Shown here in pieces: positions 13,548 to 25,100 of a stretch of DNA of 64,000 bases. The translations under genes and the position numbers were made by a program. The stretch lies in assembly GCA_030248215.1 (NCBI GenBank), contig JASANG010000206.1:1-64000 (forward strand), read 5' to 3'. The notes beneath the pieces were generated by a model. It saw only the letters and a program-made list of their open reading frames with translations. It was not told where the DNA came from and searched no databases. The DNA is from Enoplolaimus lenunculus (taxonomy: Eukaryota > Nematoda > Enoplea > Enoplida > Thoracostomopsidae). The number at the start of each line of letters is the position of its first letter. Position 1 is the first letter of the stretch.

Positions 13548-14156
13548 TAGTTGTAGCATGGCTTTGCGTTCTTTCAAAACTGAACACAGCGTTTATTTAC
13601 TTTACTTTTAACCAGCAAAGATCGTATAACATCTTACAGTTAAATTGCGCAACAAAATTTCAACTGGCAAAATATGTTGCTTAACGTTTATGGTTTTGAA
13701 ATGATCTGTGTAATTTGGCCAAAATATCGATGTTTCCCATAAATCAGTCGTGTTTGTCCAGCTGATCGCTAACATGAAATACAAAACATGATTCCTGGCT
13801 ATACTGGAATAAGGCTGTCTTTTTCTACGATTTACTTACAGGAGTATCGCTAGGATACACAAGGAGTAACCAGGAAGAGTGTTTTTTGGAGACAAATTAT
13901 GTTTATTGAAGTGACTGGGTTTTAATACACTTGAATAATTTCGCCTGCGGCGTTGTTTTGAAACCGCCTGTAAGCAAATTTTAATATTCAAACTTAAATA
14001 TGTGACTAGTTTGTTGCTTTTGCCGTTCGTAAGCCTTTTCACTATCTCTTTCGATCCCTCTCTAAATTCTCCCCGTACTCTCTAAAAAGTTAAACTTAAA
14101 TTATAGCTGAACTAAACTTGAATATTAGTTTAAGTAAAACTTAAATAATAACTAAA

Positions 14157-14157
<1 letters not shown>

Positions 14158-14208
<51 letters not shown>
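14158..14208 (+). repeat. Poly(A) tract of about 51 bases
   Basis: An uninterrupted A run follows a MITE end fragment (14076-14157), 158 bp before the GPCR 1 start codon. Homopolymer length in an assembly is approximate. Confidence 0.85.
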
Positions 14209-14212
<4 letters not shown>

Positions 14213-14366
14213 CTCCACCGAAACAAAAAAAAAAAATAAAAAAAACAACCCCCAACCCGTACGTTTATCATTTAAATTTCACTATTCTAGCATAAATGAA
14301 TTAAAATACAGCGCTATCACAAATATCCAGTATTAAAGTATAATTTTTATTAGCTACAACTCAACA

Positions 14367-16226
14367 ATGCTTAATTATACTTCAAATCACTCTGATGTAC
14401 TGTTGTTGAACACTTCCCAACAACCACTCGACCTACTCCCATCATCGTCTGAGCCCAACGCTGCGGTTGAATGCGCAAAATTAGTTGTACAAATTGAAAG
14501 TTTACGGGATCCGTTCGCCAACCGTGCGCATATCCGATTTGTGGTGATATTCTGTTACGTTATCATTAGTTTATTTGGCGCATGCGGTAATTTACTGGTA
14601 ATTTTCGCCGTATTTCACAATCCATCATTGCGTAGTAAACGCAATTACTTTGTAATTAATTTAGCTGTGTCTGATTTTATTATGTGTACCATTACAGTGC
14701 CGTTCACGATGGTTTATTTGTTAGATTTGTTTTGGGAACTCGGCGACTATTTGTGCCGGATCGTTGCATCCTTACAGGGCATAAATGTTTTTGTATCGAC
14801 GCTCAGCATCACTGCAATTAGTCTGGATCGATATTTGTTTATTATCTTCCCGACTTGCACTCGACTGCATAACGTAATCCCGGCGATGGTATTTGGACCG
14901 GTATGGATCTGGTCGTTGTTAATGGCGGCGCCGATGTTTTTCGCTACCTCGGTCCATTATCCACTCGACTCGGTGGGACGCAAAAAAAGTTGTCCTGAAA
15001 TTGTCGGTCACTATCCGATGTGTCGTGAAGATTTCGGCTCACGTCAACTGCGGGTCGGCTATACGCTGTCGTGTTTTGCGTTTCAGTACGCGTTACCGTT
15101 GCTTACGCTTGCGCTTGCATATATTCATATTTCGATGAAGCTTCGAAAGCGGTTAAATTTCCGAAACGCAAACACTGCAATTGCGATCCAGCGGCGACGA
15201 GTTGAAGAACAAAAACAATCACGAACATATATATTAATTGTGTTAATTGTGTTAATTTTCGCCACAGTTTGGCTCCCGTTGAATATTTATATTACCGTAG
15301 TGACATTTGACGACTCTCGGGATAAGACGGAATATTTCGCCGCGTGTCATATGTTCGGTATGTTTTCAGCGTGCGCGAATCCAATCCTGTACGGCGTTTT
15401 GAATGAAACGTTTCGTAAAGAATTTCTTGAAATTTTGTGTATAAAACGAATAATCGAAGCGGTGTCCGGTGAACGCAATCGTGCAAAATCGCGTCTGCAA
15501 TTCCGTGCCTTGCTCACATGCGATGCAACATATGCAATGCGACAAGAAGCGACGTCGGCGGCGACTGTGTCAACACACCAACGCGCACAACAGCAACAAC
15601 TGGTCAAATCGCCACCCACTCAACAAACAACACTAGCGACAACGTATTCAAATAATCATCGGAAATCGCTAACTCCTGAATGTTACTGTGCAACTGCTGC
15701 AATAGACGCTAATTTGAAAATTCATAACGACGACGCGGATAAGCCAACAGCGTTAGCTATCAATTATTCAGCAGAAAATTGTAATCATAACGAAATGGAC
15801 CGAAGCTCTCGTGCGACTACAACCGAATGTGGAGATACGTTGAACGAATTAATACAACAGAACTCGCCAAACCGACCGCAAACCAGTTGGAATCGTACCA
15901 GTTGCCGATCAATGCAGGTGGAACGAGACGCAGACAGCGCGAGCGAAGACTTAGAAATTGATCCAAGAAAGTTATCATTGGATGACGAACGAGCTGATTT
16001 CAACAAATCTGGCAACGACAAAATAATTGCGAACGATGCTGCGGTTTTTGATCGCCATAAAAATAGCAATGATGCTGCGAATTTGCACGAGTGCAACAAT
16101 ACCCATCGATCAGAACTTATGCAGTCGACACTTACGGCGTTTCCAATTCCAAAAACAACGATATCTATTGCCAATCAGTATAGCTACAATTCAGGTATAG
16201 TGATTAATGTTTGGATTCATAGCTAA
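14367..16226 (+). CDS. Neuropeptide F/Y receptor-like GPCR, single exon, 619 aa
   Basis: Rhodopsin-class receptor in the plasma membrane. N-terminus about 55 aa with three N-glycosylation sequons (N3, N7, N15). TM1 about 57-82 with GNLLVIF; TM2 with NLAVSDF; TM3 about 128-152 followed by DRY at 154-156; TM4 with WIW; TM5 about 231-254; TM6 about 287-312 with VWLPLN; TM7 with ANPILYG at about 337-343. The text around TM3 (QGINVFVSTLSITAISLDRY) and TM6/7 is most like the NPY/NPF receptor group. Cys130 in the first extracellular loop can pair with a Cys in the second. The C-tail is long (about 260 aa), polar, Ser/Thr/Asn-rich and low in conservation. There are no introns in the coding part. The last 11 codons follow a potential donor (TTCAG|GTATAG, 16193), so the true C-terminus could be spliced elsewhere. 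The exact ligand cannot be told. Confidence 0.9.
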   Translation: MLNYTSNHSDVLLLNTSQQPLDLLPSSSEPNAAVECAKLVVQIESLRDPFANRAHIRFVVIFCYVIISLFGACGNLLVIFAVFHNPSLRSKRNYFVINLAVSDFIMCTITVPFTMVYLLDLFWELGDYLCRIVASLQGINVFVSTLSITAISLDRYLFIIFPTCTRLHNVIPAMVFGPVWIWSLLMAAPMFFATSVHYPLDSVGRKKSCPEIVGHYPMCREDFGSRQLRVGYTLSCFAFQYALPLLTLALAYIHISMKLRKRLNFRNANTAIAIQRRRVEEQKQSRTYILIVLIVLIFATVWLPLNIYITVVTFDDSRDKTEYFAACHMFGMFSACANPILYGVLNETFRKEFLEILCIKRIIEAVSGERNRAKSRLQFRALLTCDATYAMRQEATSAATVSTHQRAQQQQLVKSPPTQQTTLATTYSNNHRKSLTPECYCATAAIDANLKIHNDDADKPTALAINYSAENCNHNEMDRSSRATTTECGDTLNELIQQNSPNRPQTSWNRTSCRSMQVERDADSASEDLEIDPRKLSLDDERADFNKSGNDKIIANDAAVFDRHKNSNDAANLHECNNTHRSELMQSTLTAFPIPKTTISIANQYSYNSGIVINVWIHS

Positions 16227-16287
16227 ACGCTGATTGGCCCACAAATCATAATTTTTCTCAACCAAATCAAAAAAGTTAACCGCTAAA

Positions 16288-16541
16288 CACTGTAAATTTC
16301 AGTGAGTTGATTTTAACTAAGAATCAGTTAAATCACTCAGTCTGAGTTAGGACGATCAGAAGTCAGACTTTTGAATTGATTCAATTAATTCTGAGTTAAT
16401 TAATCAACTCAGCTAGAGTCAACTCAACTCAGAGCGAGAATCAACTCAACTCAAAGTGAGTTAATGTTTACTGATATTAATTCAGAAATAACCACCTCGC
16501 GCTAGCTGAATTGATTAATGAACTCATCGGAATTTACAGTG
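16288..16541. mobile_element. GAGTTGATTTTAACTC-palindrome MITE
   Basis: CACTGTAAATTTCAGTGAGT to GGAATTTACAGTG. Interior modules are AACTCAACTCAGAGCGAG and TGAGTTAATTAATCAACTCA. It is 62 bp downstream of the GPCR 1 stop. Confidence 0.8.
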
Positions 16542-18605
16542 AAGACAAAATTTGTATTTTTCAATTACCTGCAGTTCGGATTGTTGAAACAACAAATGCT
16601 TAGCTATACAAAGTTGACATTTGCGTAGAATTTCTCAAAAATTTAATAGTTACACTTTGTCAAAGACCTTTTTGTTTAAGCTTGTGTGAACAAATGTTAA
16701 CTTTGCTAAAAAATTTAAAGTATTTTTTGCAAGTGTTTTTTGTCCAACTGTTTCAGATTATCGAAAAACATCCGATAGTTCCAAGCGACACAACGACAGA
16801 TTATTCCCACAATCGTTGAATACCTCAGTTGAACAGAATGGAAAAATTCAAGAAGTTCAGTATCTTCTTGATGGACAAAGTTATGTCTTATAAATGACGA
16901 TGTATATTCGCAGTTCTTCCAACAATACAGCGCTTTCTAGTCAAAGTTGGGCTGTATTAATGGCTCGTATCAAGTACAGGGGCCTACCAGCTGAGACACA
17001 GAACGGCTGAAAGGCTTACAGATTTTGAAGGTTACGCTTACACGAAGATAAAGCATTTAGTTGGGTTTATGTTTTAAGCTTAGGCTTAGGCTTACTCCTC
17101 AGTAGACAGACTCCTGTAAATGTGTCATGTTTGCGAAATTTACAATTTTGCAATATTTGACAAGTTGCTTTTGCAATCTTTTGGTATATCATGCTTGACT
17201 GCAAATCATATTGGCAAAACACAAATATATCTGTTGAAATAAATGTTAAAATATTGCTATTGATGTAGTAATTGCAATTTTGCTTTAATTATGGCCGGTG
17301 CAACTAAACGTTCACCGGGCAGTCTTTATAATAAACTGTTGTAATTGTTAAATTTTGCATTTTTTTTTACACAGTTAGGATATGCTTACTTGCACAATGG
17401 GGATACTCTTGTAAGAACAACTGTAGAACTTGTGTGATATGCCAGCTTTGAAAAGGGTCACTGTGACCCCGCTTCAATTGAGAGAGTCAATTTTTGTGTT
17501 ACTCTAATGTAGCGGAACCCTTGAGTCAGGCCTGTAGCCAGCTCATCTCCCTGGGGGGGTTAAAAATTTTCAGGAGGCGTATTCATAGTTTTTCGATATG
17601 TTACAAGCACGGTTGACAATTTTTCATTCGGTGGCCAATATTGTTCCAGGGGAAGGGGCTGAGCCCCTCCTGGCCCCTTCCTTGGCTACGGGTCCGTTTT
17701 GTGTGCCCGGACACCAGGAGTAACGTAGGTTTCGTGTTGCGTGTTCTCAAACGGTACTGGATTCTTATTTTCAAAGCCACAAAATGGTTCTTCGGTACTC
17801 ATGATGATATCCCATGTCATTGGATTTGACCGCAAGTCTACTCGGCTCATCCTGCGTTCACCTCTGAGAAGCCGCCGTAGCTTTAGTAAAGTGCCGTTGA
17901 ATTTAGAACCTGTAAACATGTGTTTCCCTTGTGTTTTCAGGAGTTTAAGCCAGGCATGTATCCAACTATTCCTGCTTCTAGCGGTACTGCGTCTACAACA
18001 TTTGATGAACGTGTTTAATAGTTAAAAATTCAAGAGACAACTTGATACTAAACTTATTCTATATGTGTTTAACTCGACCATGTAAGCTATAGGGGATTGC
18101 CTACTAAGTATAAGCTAAAACCTACGCCTAAGCCTAAACCTAAGCTTTACTAAAACATTTATACGCCAATATCCGTTTTCCGTTTCCGCTATTTTTACCA
18201 TTCGTAAACCCTGCGAGCAATGTTTGTTTCGTAAAGTTGCACTGTTCAGAAACAAAGTCCTTCCAGCGACCCTTGAATATATATAGTGAATCGAACGCTA
18301 TATACTAACATCAAGTGTGAATGATACAAAAGTTTACAACTCCTAAATTTCCGCACTCTACAAAATGTACCACCGGGCGTTGCGTTTTCAATCGACCCCC
18401 CTTATTTAGATTGAGATCGCTGTCACATGCAATACGCCTTAAACTATAACCGGATCCATTTTTATTACCGGATACATAAAATGCCATGGTTCGCACAAGT
18501 TCTACCACCCTCTTAATTAGGAAGAGGGTGTACATTGTTTTGTACACCGAATGTACCCAGTTGCACACTCTTGTAAAAAATAGTCATTATCGACTCTTGC
18601 TTAAT
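16542..18605. other. Intergenic stretch between GPCR 1 and vitellogenin
   Basis: Holds MITE copies at 17529-17694 and 18310-18600, short TTAGGC fragments at 17079-17098 and 18120-18150, and otherwise AT-rich sequence. No coding exon is seen. Confidence 0.6.
17529..17694. mobile_element. GGCCCGTAGCC MITE (reverse)
   Basis: GGCCTGTAGCCAGCTCATCT to CCTTGGCTACGGGTCC with CTGAGCCCCTCC near the right end. Confidence 0.78.
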
Positions 18606-18771
18606 ATTGACACTTAAAAAAGCTAAAAAATTATGCTTACCGGAATTCTATAATTTATATGTCGTTTCCTAAAACAGGTTAACTTGTATAAGCATATCAG
18701 TAAGAGCCTGGAAAACCTTTGCCAGATGTCCCCGGGTTTCTTAATCTTCGCCAAAATTCAAGTTCATTTTA

Positions 18772-18836
18772 TTATCGGCACCTGTCAATACCGATGTAAC
18801 CCTGGTGACCTTTGTAAATTATAAGCTTGCCGATAA
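18772..18836 (+). promoter_or_regulatory. VPE1-like box flanked by two GATA-type boxes, vitellogenin promoter
   Basis: TGTCAAT at 18783-18789 is an exact match to the VPE1 box known from C. elegans vit promoters. It is flanked by TTATCGG (18772-18778) and CCGATAA (18830-18836), each one mismatch from VPE2 (CTGATAA, a GATA-factor site) and in opposite orientations. A second VPE1 match in reverse (ATTGACA) is at 18606-18612. The cluster lies about 125-190 bp upstream of the TATA box. Matches to seven-base words are seen directly; function is inferred. Confidence 0.5.
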
Positions 18837-18959
18837 ATGTAACAAAATCCTGTGAGTAAATATTTTGACGTGAAAAAACGATTTATAAACAGAAATCAGT
18901 GCTATCTGCCGTAGTCTTAAGGTCAGCAATATGTACCATGAAGATATCAAACCACATCA

Positions 18960-18967
18960 TATATAAA
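18960..18967 (+). promoter_or_regulatory. Probable TATA box of vitellogenin
   Basis: TATATAAA, 192 bp before the ATG. It is well placed for a transcription start near 18990 and a 5' leader of about 170 nt. No upstream exon is evident between it and the ATG. Confidence 0.5.
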
Positions 18968-19158
18968 CCAGTGCCGTATCCGTGTTAGCTTGCACATTTT
19001 GCTGCTATTCTGCCGTACTGTGCTGTCTACATTTTATCTCTCTTCTGCACTTGCATTGTTCAAATCAGTCGTGTTGACAATTATTAATTTGAATTTCAAC
19101 TGGCGTTTTAAAAGTGTTACAATTTCATTGTGAAATTGTAAATTTCATTTAAAAAATC

Positions 19159-22100
19159 ATGAAATATATTGCGCTAATTGCGGTCATTGCAATTGCTGTA
19201 CGAGCGTCACGGGACCGTGGTAAGTCAAAAATACGACAAAATAATACACTATGTGCAGTGTTTAGACAAACTATTAACCCCTCCTCACATTGAGTTGCCT
19301 GTAGGCAACTCAGCGCAGTGTACATACGTTAAATAGTGTATATCGCACCGTGTTTAACTGGCATCAGGTAGCAGATGTTCACGTTGGAATGGGTGTAAAA
19401 TATTTTAAATACTACGCAGGCAATTTTTAAGGGCCAATGTTACTTTAAGGGGCGTAACAGTAGATTAACCGTATTCGTAAGCCTAAGCCTAAGCGTTGCA
19501 AAAATGTGTTCCTAAGTCTAAGCCTAAACAAAAAATGTAATCCAGAATCTAAGCCTACTTTTTATGGACCCAGCAGAAACCTGGACGCCCCTTAAAGTAA
19601 CATGGGCCACTTTAAGAATTATGCCTAAAATCGGCACGTTCATTTTCTATTACCTCCAACACACCGAGTACTCTTGCCGCTTTCTTGCAACTTTACGACG
19701 TAGTATTTCCAGGGATGATGCCATTGCGTCATCTGAATGACATCATAAAAATAGGTCGTAGAACTATGGCGTCAAGAATGCATTCAAATCGTCATTGATT
19801 GCACGGCGCGGGTGCGTGAAAGATTCTGTCTTTGAAACTTGCCAAAACTAAAACAACAATTTTGAATTACAGTTCAAACTGGCATTGAACAATGGGATGA
19901 ATATTCTGCCGAACAACGGTCACAGTTCAATCGTCAGTTGGAAAGCAATCGTAAGTTACTGGGGAGTGCTAGAAAATGCGAAAAATAACCCAACATTTAG
20001 GGTGACGATATAGTAGTCGTAGGGCGTCATCCGTTTCTGTACGGAAACCTATTATTTGAGCTTAATTCAACCATTATCTTCCCCTGTCCTCAGGGCCAGA
20101 GCTGCATCCCTCCTACCCCCGATATGGGGGAGGGGCTCACCCCCACCCTAACCGGTTGAAACAAAAACCTCCGAAGTTTTGAAACGCGTCTGGCTCCTCA
20201 CTAGCGACGCGAGCGAGTTTGGGGACTCCCACCCTGGAGTTTATGGAGAGCCCGCACCCTGGAGTTTGGGGAGAGCTCCCACGCTAGAATTTTGGGGGGA
20301 GACCCTCACCCCTGTCTGGTCCGGAACTGCCCGTCCTTTCTGTCAAGGCGTCACTGATATATGGTTGGTTGTATGAGACAGTTTAGCACCAACATTGACC
20401 TCTGTTTTAGGGTTCGCAAAAATGGTTTAAATTCCGTTTACAATGAACGCAGATATTTGGTTGATTGCAGGCTTTCAGCAAAACAAAGAATATCGATTTT
20501 TTTACGACGGACAAATTTTAAATGGAATCCCACGATCAAGCGAACAGCATTCAGGCACACGGATCCAGTGTGAAGTCATCGTTCAAATGCTTAGTCCAAA
20601 CAAGATTGGACTCAAGGTAGCCGATGTACAAAAATTGACGCCCATGTATAGAACAGGGCCGGAACAGTAGTATAAGCATATTCTTAAGCCTAAGCTTAAG
20701 CCTAAGCTTAAGCCTAAGCGTAAGGATGAGCCTATTCCTAAACCTAAGCCTACGCGTAAAGCCTTAACCTATGCAAAAAAATTAGTATAAAGCTTAAACT
20801 GACTCTATTACAGCCCCTCTAGAAAACGATCCGGCCCTGTTCTATACATGGGCCAAAATTGAGATAACCGCGGACGGATTTCCAAACTGAAGCGTTGAGC
20901 AATAACGATTTTAGAAATTAATTGTCATAGCAACTTGCGTACATCATGTGATTGTTTTCACACAATGTCCGGGCCTGAAGCCAAGGGGGGCCAAGGGGGG
21001 GAGGCTGAGCCCCTCCCTGAAAAAAGTTTGGACACCCCTCTAGAATATTTTCAGGCTTGCTTGTAAGTCATTGAAAACTTTTGTATGCCCCGACTGAAAA
21101 CTTTTAGCCCCCCTTTGCATGGCGAGCTGGCAACGAGCCTGATGCTGTGTTGTACGGATAGCGGAAATCTCGACATGTGTTTATGCCTGCGTGAGCCCAG
21201 CGGCGGAACGACTGCAAAAAAGTAAGCTTAAGCTTTAGACTAATTTTCATGCTTATGTTAGGGCTTGGGTTTAAGCTCATTCGTACGCTTGGACTTACAC
21301 TTTGGCTTAGGAATATGTTTATACTACTGTCACGGCCCTGTTCGATACATTTGCCCAACTGTCAGACAATTTGACTCTATGGTCACATATTGAGTGACAT
21401 CTTTAGAAATAAATTTATTACGTTTAAACTGTACCAATTATTTTTGAACCAAAAATGGAATTCAGACATAAGCTATTTAAATGCCTGTCGCATCACATAT
21501 TTCAGTATAAACTCAGACCCGTAGCCAGAATGGGGCCAGAAAAAAGAGCTTAGCCCTTCTAAAAAACTTTTACCCCGTCTAGAAAAGTTTTAGTTGAATT
21601 GTAATTTTTGTGAAATGCACCCCATGCAGACCAAAGATAGTTTTGCCTGCCTATCTAGAAAGCTATGCTGGCTATGGACCGGAAAAAATCGGCTAATGTA
21701 AACAACAGAGGCGGAACAGTATTATAAGCATATTCCTAGGCCCAAGCCTAAGTCTGAGGTTAAGTTTAAGAATGAGTTTATTTCTAAGCCTTAAGTCTAA
21801 GCGTAAGCGTAAGACTGAGTTTTTTACTAAGCCCTAAGCCTAAGTCCCAGCCTAAGCGTAAGAATGAGTTTATTCCTAAGCAAGCCTATGCCAAGCAAAA
21901 AATAGTCTAAAGCTTAAGATTACTCTTTTCTAGTTCAACAGAAAAACGTTCCACCAGTGACCTTTACACGGGCCAAAATATCTAAACTCGCAGAAATGTT
22001 GTGTTTATTTTTGAACATTTCATTTTAAGGTTAATTTTAAACTTTTCAATTAAGTTTGACTTTTTGGTGAAATATAATTTTTTGAAAAACGAAAAATTGT

Positions 22101-25100
22101 TGTTCGTTATTTGCTGAGAAAATGCAAAATATTATCCAATGAAAACTATTGACAAAAGTAAAGTAACAAAACGGCCAATGTTACTTTAAGGGGCGTAACA
22201 GTAGATTAAGCGTATTCCAAAGCCTAAGCCTAAGCAGAATAATGTAATCTAGAAGCTAAACCTACTGGACCCACCAGTAACCTGGACGCCCCTTAAAGTA
22301 ACCTGGGCCAACAAAACTATGCTACGATTCAACTATTTCAGTTAACGAACATTCGTATGGTCAAATTGAATCGTAAAGTGACAAATCCACGTCATAGATT
22401 ACCGTTTGAAATGTTTGACCCTGTGGAACCAGATCAAGAACTTGTGACGAAACTCAAAATGCCTGTGAAATGCTCCTACCGACATGGAATGGTAAATTTA
22501 AACGTCTTCGTTTGAAAACTTATAAGTCAATTTTAACTTAAGTCGAGATTAAGTGAGTTGTTTTTTGAAAATTATTACTTGGAAAATTAAGCATTCAGGA
22601 ATTGAAACCTGATACATCATAAAGGTGTATACAGAGGCGGATCCAAATATTTCTGACCGGTGAACGGGCTGGCAAACGTTACGAAATGCAAAAATTGTAA
22701 AGTACAGACCTTAGCATTTCATTACCAGAAAATTGTCTAAGGGGAAAAATTGTAAGGTAGTGGAATTACCATTGTATCACAAAAAAATGCTGAAGGAAAA
22801 ATTGTATTTTTGACAATAAACTTTATGAGAGGAAAAATTTGTAAGGCAGGGGGACCATACCATTTTATCACAAAAAATTTCTGACGGGGAACATACGCTC
22901 TCGCCTCATTGTGGATCCCCTAGCGGGGTGTATAGGAATTTGAATATCGTCCATATTGCAATGATGTTTGTTGGCCTATAAAATTAAACTAGCTAAGTAA
23001 GTTGAATTCCAGTAATTTAGCGATTTTTGGAAATATAGATTATACTTCGCAGTCTTTTTTTAATTTCATGATTACATGTTATTTATGTTTTGCAATACAG
23101 CTTTGGTAGTATCAAGAGTGGATAATCGCTATTTAACAATATTGCGCAACTGGGCACATTCTGTGTAGAAAAGAATGTATCCGGCAGACGCCACAAATGC
23201 AACGACCGGTGATACATTTTGTACCGTGCGACACCCCAAGATGCACACTGTTGTTATTATTCACTCTTCGTAGTCGCATATTTGTTCAGGATTAAAAACT
23301 TCTCATTTTAAATATTTCAAATTTTGAAGTAATGCGATAAACTAAGAGAAACTCAAAATTGTGCCCGCATTCCGATTTCGTCAATTAAGTTTGTTAACAT
23401 ACGTTTAACTGTGAAAATTCAAATCGTTTTCACATCCCGGAACCATAAGTGGAAAATTGTGTTAATTCTTAAACAATATTTCTGTTTAATCCGATTATTA
23501 GTCTTAAATGTTTAAAATCATCCTTAAAATGTAGTCATAATACTATACTTGAACAAATTACACTGCAAAAAATGGTGAGTCAAATTGACTCGCTCCGAAA
23601 TAGGCTCTACGGGGCTACACAAATTGAGTCAAATTAGACTCCGCCAGAGTCAAATTCGACACATTTAGCCGCACGTTTGACTCTGGCGGAGTCGAATTTG
23701 ACTCAGTTTGTGTAGTCCCGTAGAGCCTATTTCGGAGGGAGTCAATTTGACTCCCCATTTTTTGCAGTGTATAATACTTAAAATACTCGTTAAAGGTATG
23801 TTATTGCTCAAATTCGGTAATACGCAAATGAATTGATAGAATTTAATTGATTGAAAATTCAATTCCAGTAAACGAAAAATACGGATGTCTATTGCGGAAT
23901 TCACGTTAAAACTGAGCAATCCGGTACACGTTTAATCCATGTTGATCCGACGTAAACATAAATTTTTGTGATCTAAAATAGCCGGTATGCCGACAAAATG
24001 TGAATGTCACATGATATTGGCTTAAACCACTGCAGTCAAGCAATCAATCTTAAACTCTGCCACAGTTTTTATTGTGGCTGATGCATCAGTAGACGCATAG
24101 CTGTAGATACCGTTCAGCCTATAAGTAACCGTTTTCTGATTGGTCTGAAATAAAATTCTGCAGATCGAAAACATCAAATTCGAACGAAACGATTCGCCAG
24201 CGAGCGAAAACATCAAACGCGGCGTATTGAATTTGCTGCAAGTGAACATGAAAGAACACGGATCATTGGATCATACTGAACGACGATTAACCAATGAAAT
24301 CACCCCAATTAATAGCCAATCTAAATCCTTCCGTGCGATGGAAGTAAGAATTTTCAGTCTTTTTGCAACCGTAACATCTCAAATGCAACATACCAGTTTT
24401 CGGTTTGGTTAAAAATTCGTTTGTTCTACACTTTGTGTACTAGAAATTATGAGCCTAAAAATCTGCTAGAATAATGGCCAAATTATGTATCGCGCAGGCC
24501 CGTAGCCAGCTCACCATGCTAAGGGGGCCTAAACAATTTTCAGGAGGGGTATTCCCGGGTTTTCAATGACTTACAAAAAAGGTTGTAAATTTTCTAGGGC
24601 AAAATTTTTCAGGGGGGCTGAACCCCCTGGCGCCCCCTTGGCTACGGGCCCAGTGTCGTGGCCGTTCTAGTTTTATTAATATAGACTGTAAATTATCGAG
24701 ATGAATATAAAGCGAACCTAAAGCTGTAATTAATATGCAACTACAAAACGAGCAAAACTGGTTTGGGGGGCATGGAGTATTACTGAACCCTTGGCGCAGT
24801 AGATACTATATTGCGTATTTGAAAGTTATTTATTACTCTTTAATTGTATTATACCGCTACAATCGGAGCAGATTTTGCTGAAAAATTAAAGTACAACAGA
24901 AAAATTTAAAAAGTATTGCTCGTCTATGGGTACCTAACATAATAATCTACGTATTAAAGCTTAAACACCAAACACTTTTTTGGGCAGCTTTCCCACAGAT
25001 TTTTGTTTACGTTACGCATGCAAATAATGACTGTATCCATTGAGAAAACTTATCGTATCGGATGCGTGTATATGTTATCTGCAAACCACTACAGCATTTC

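Larger units (their letters stand above)
2118..14366. other. Gene-free repeat region
   Basis: No reading frame here shows a conserved domain or splice-consistent exon chain. Recognisable content is the MITE and tRNA-related copies listed separately. The stretches 2400-3289, 4081-4719, 5226-5655, 6336-7410, 7621-8070, 9351-9712, 9911-10292 and 13548-14075 show only AT-rich unique-looking sequence to me. Confidence 0.6.
19159..20616 (+). other. vit: Vitellogenin exons 1-3: signal peptide and start of the N-terminal beta domain
   Basis: Exon 1 encodes [16 protein letters not shown], a typical signal peptide, with the likely cleavage before SRDR. Exon 2 (residues 21-46) is a short linker rich in Gln and Asn. 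Exon 3 (residues 47-95) has the family hallmark [17 protein letters not shown] and then GLK, which joins exon 4 LTNIRM. The donor of exon 3 is set at 20616 (CTCAAG|GTAGCC) because the spliced KLTNIRM fits the family strand and phase 0 is kept. A MITE begins 23 bp after this donor. Confidence 0.93.

Noticed and set aside
15347-16174. Antisense frames of 90 and 129 codons under GPCR 1
   Set aside because: Shadows of the sense receptor frame.
20179-20376. 65-codon frame with Pro/Gly-rich repeats
   Set aside because: GC-rich dispersed repeat also found at 45292-45500; not coding.
20443-20470. An ATG start for a separate gene at 20443
   Set aside because: The conserved vitellogenin text begins at the acceptor 20471 and joins exons 1-2 carrying a signal peptide.
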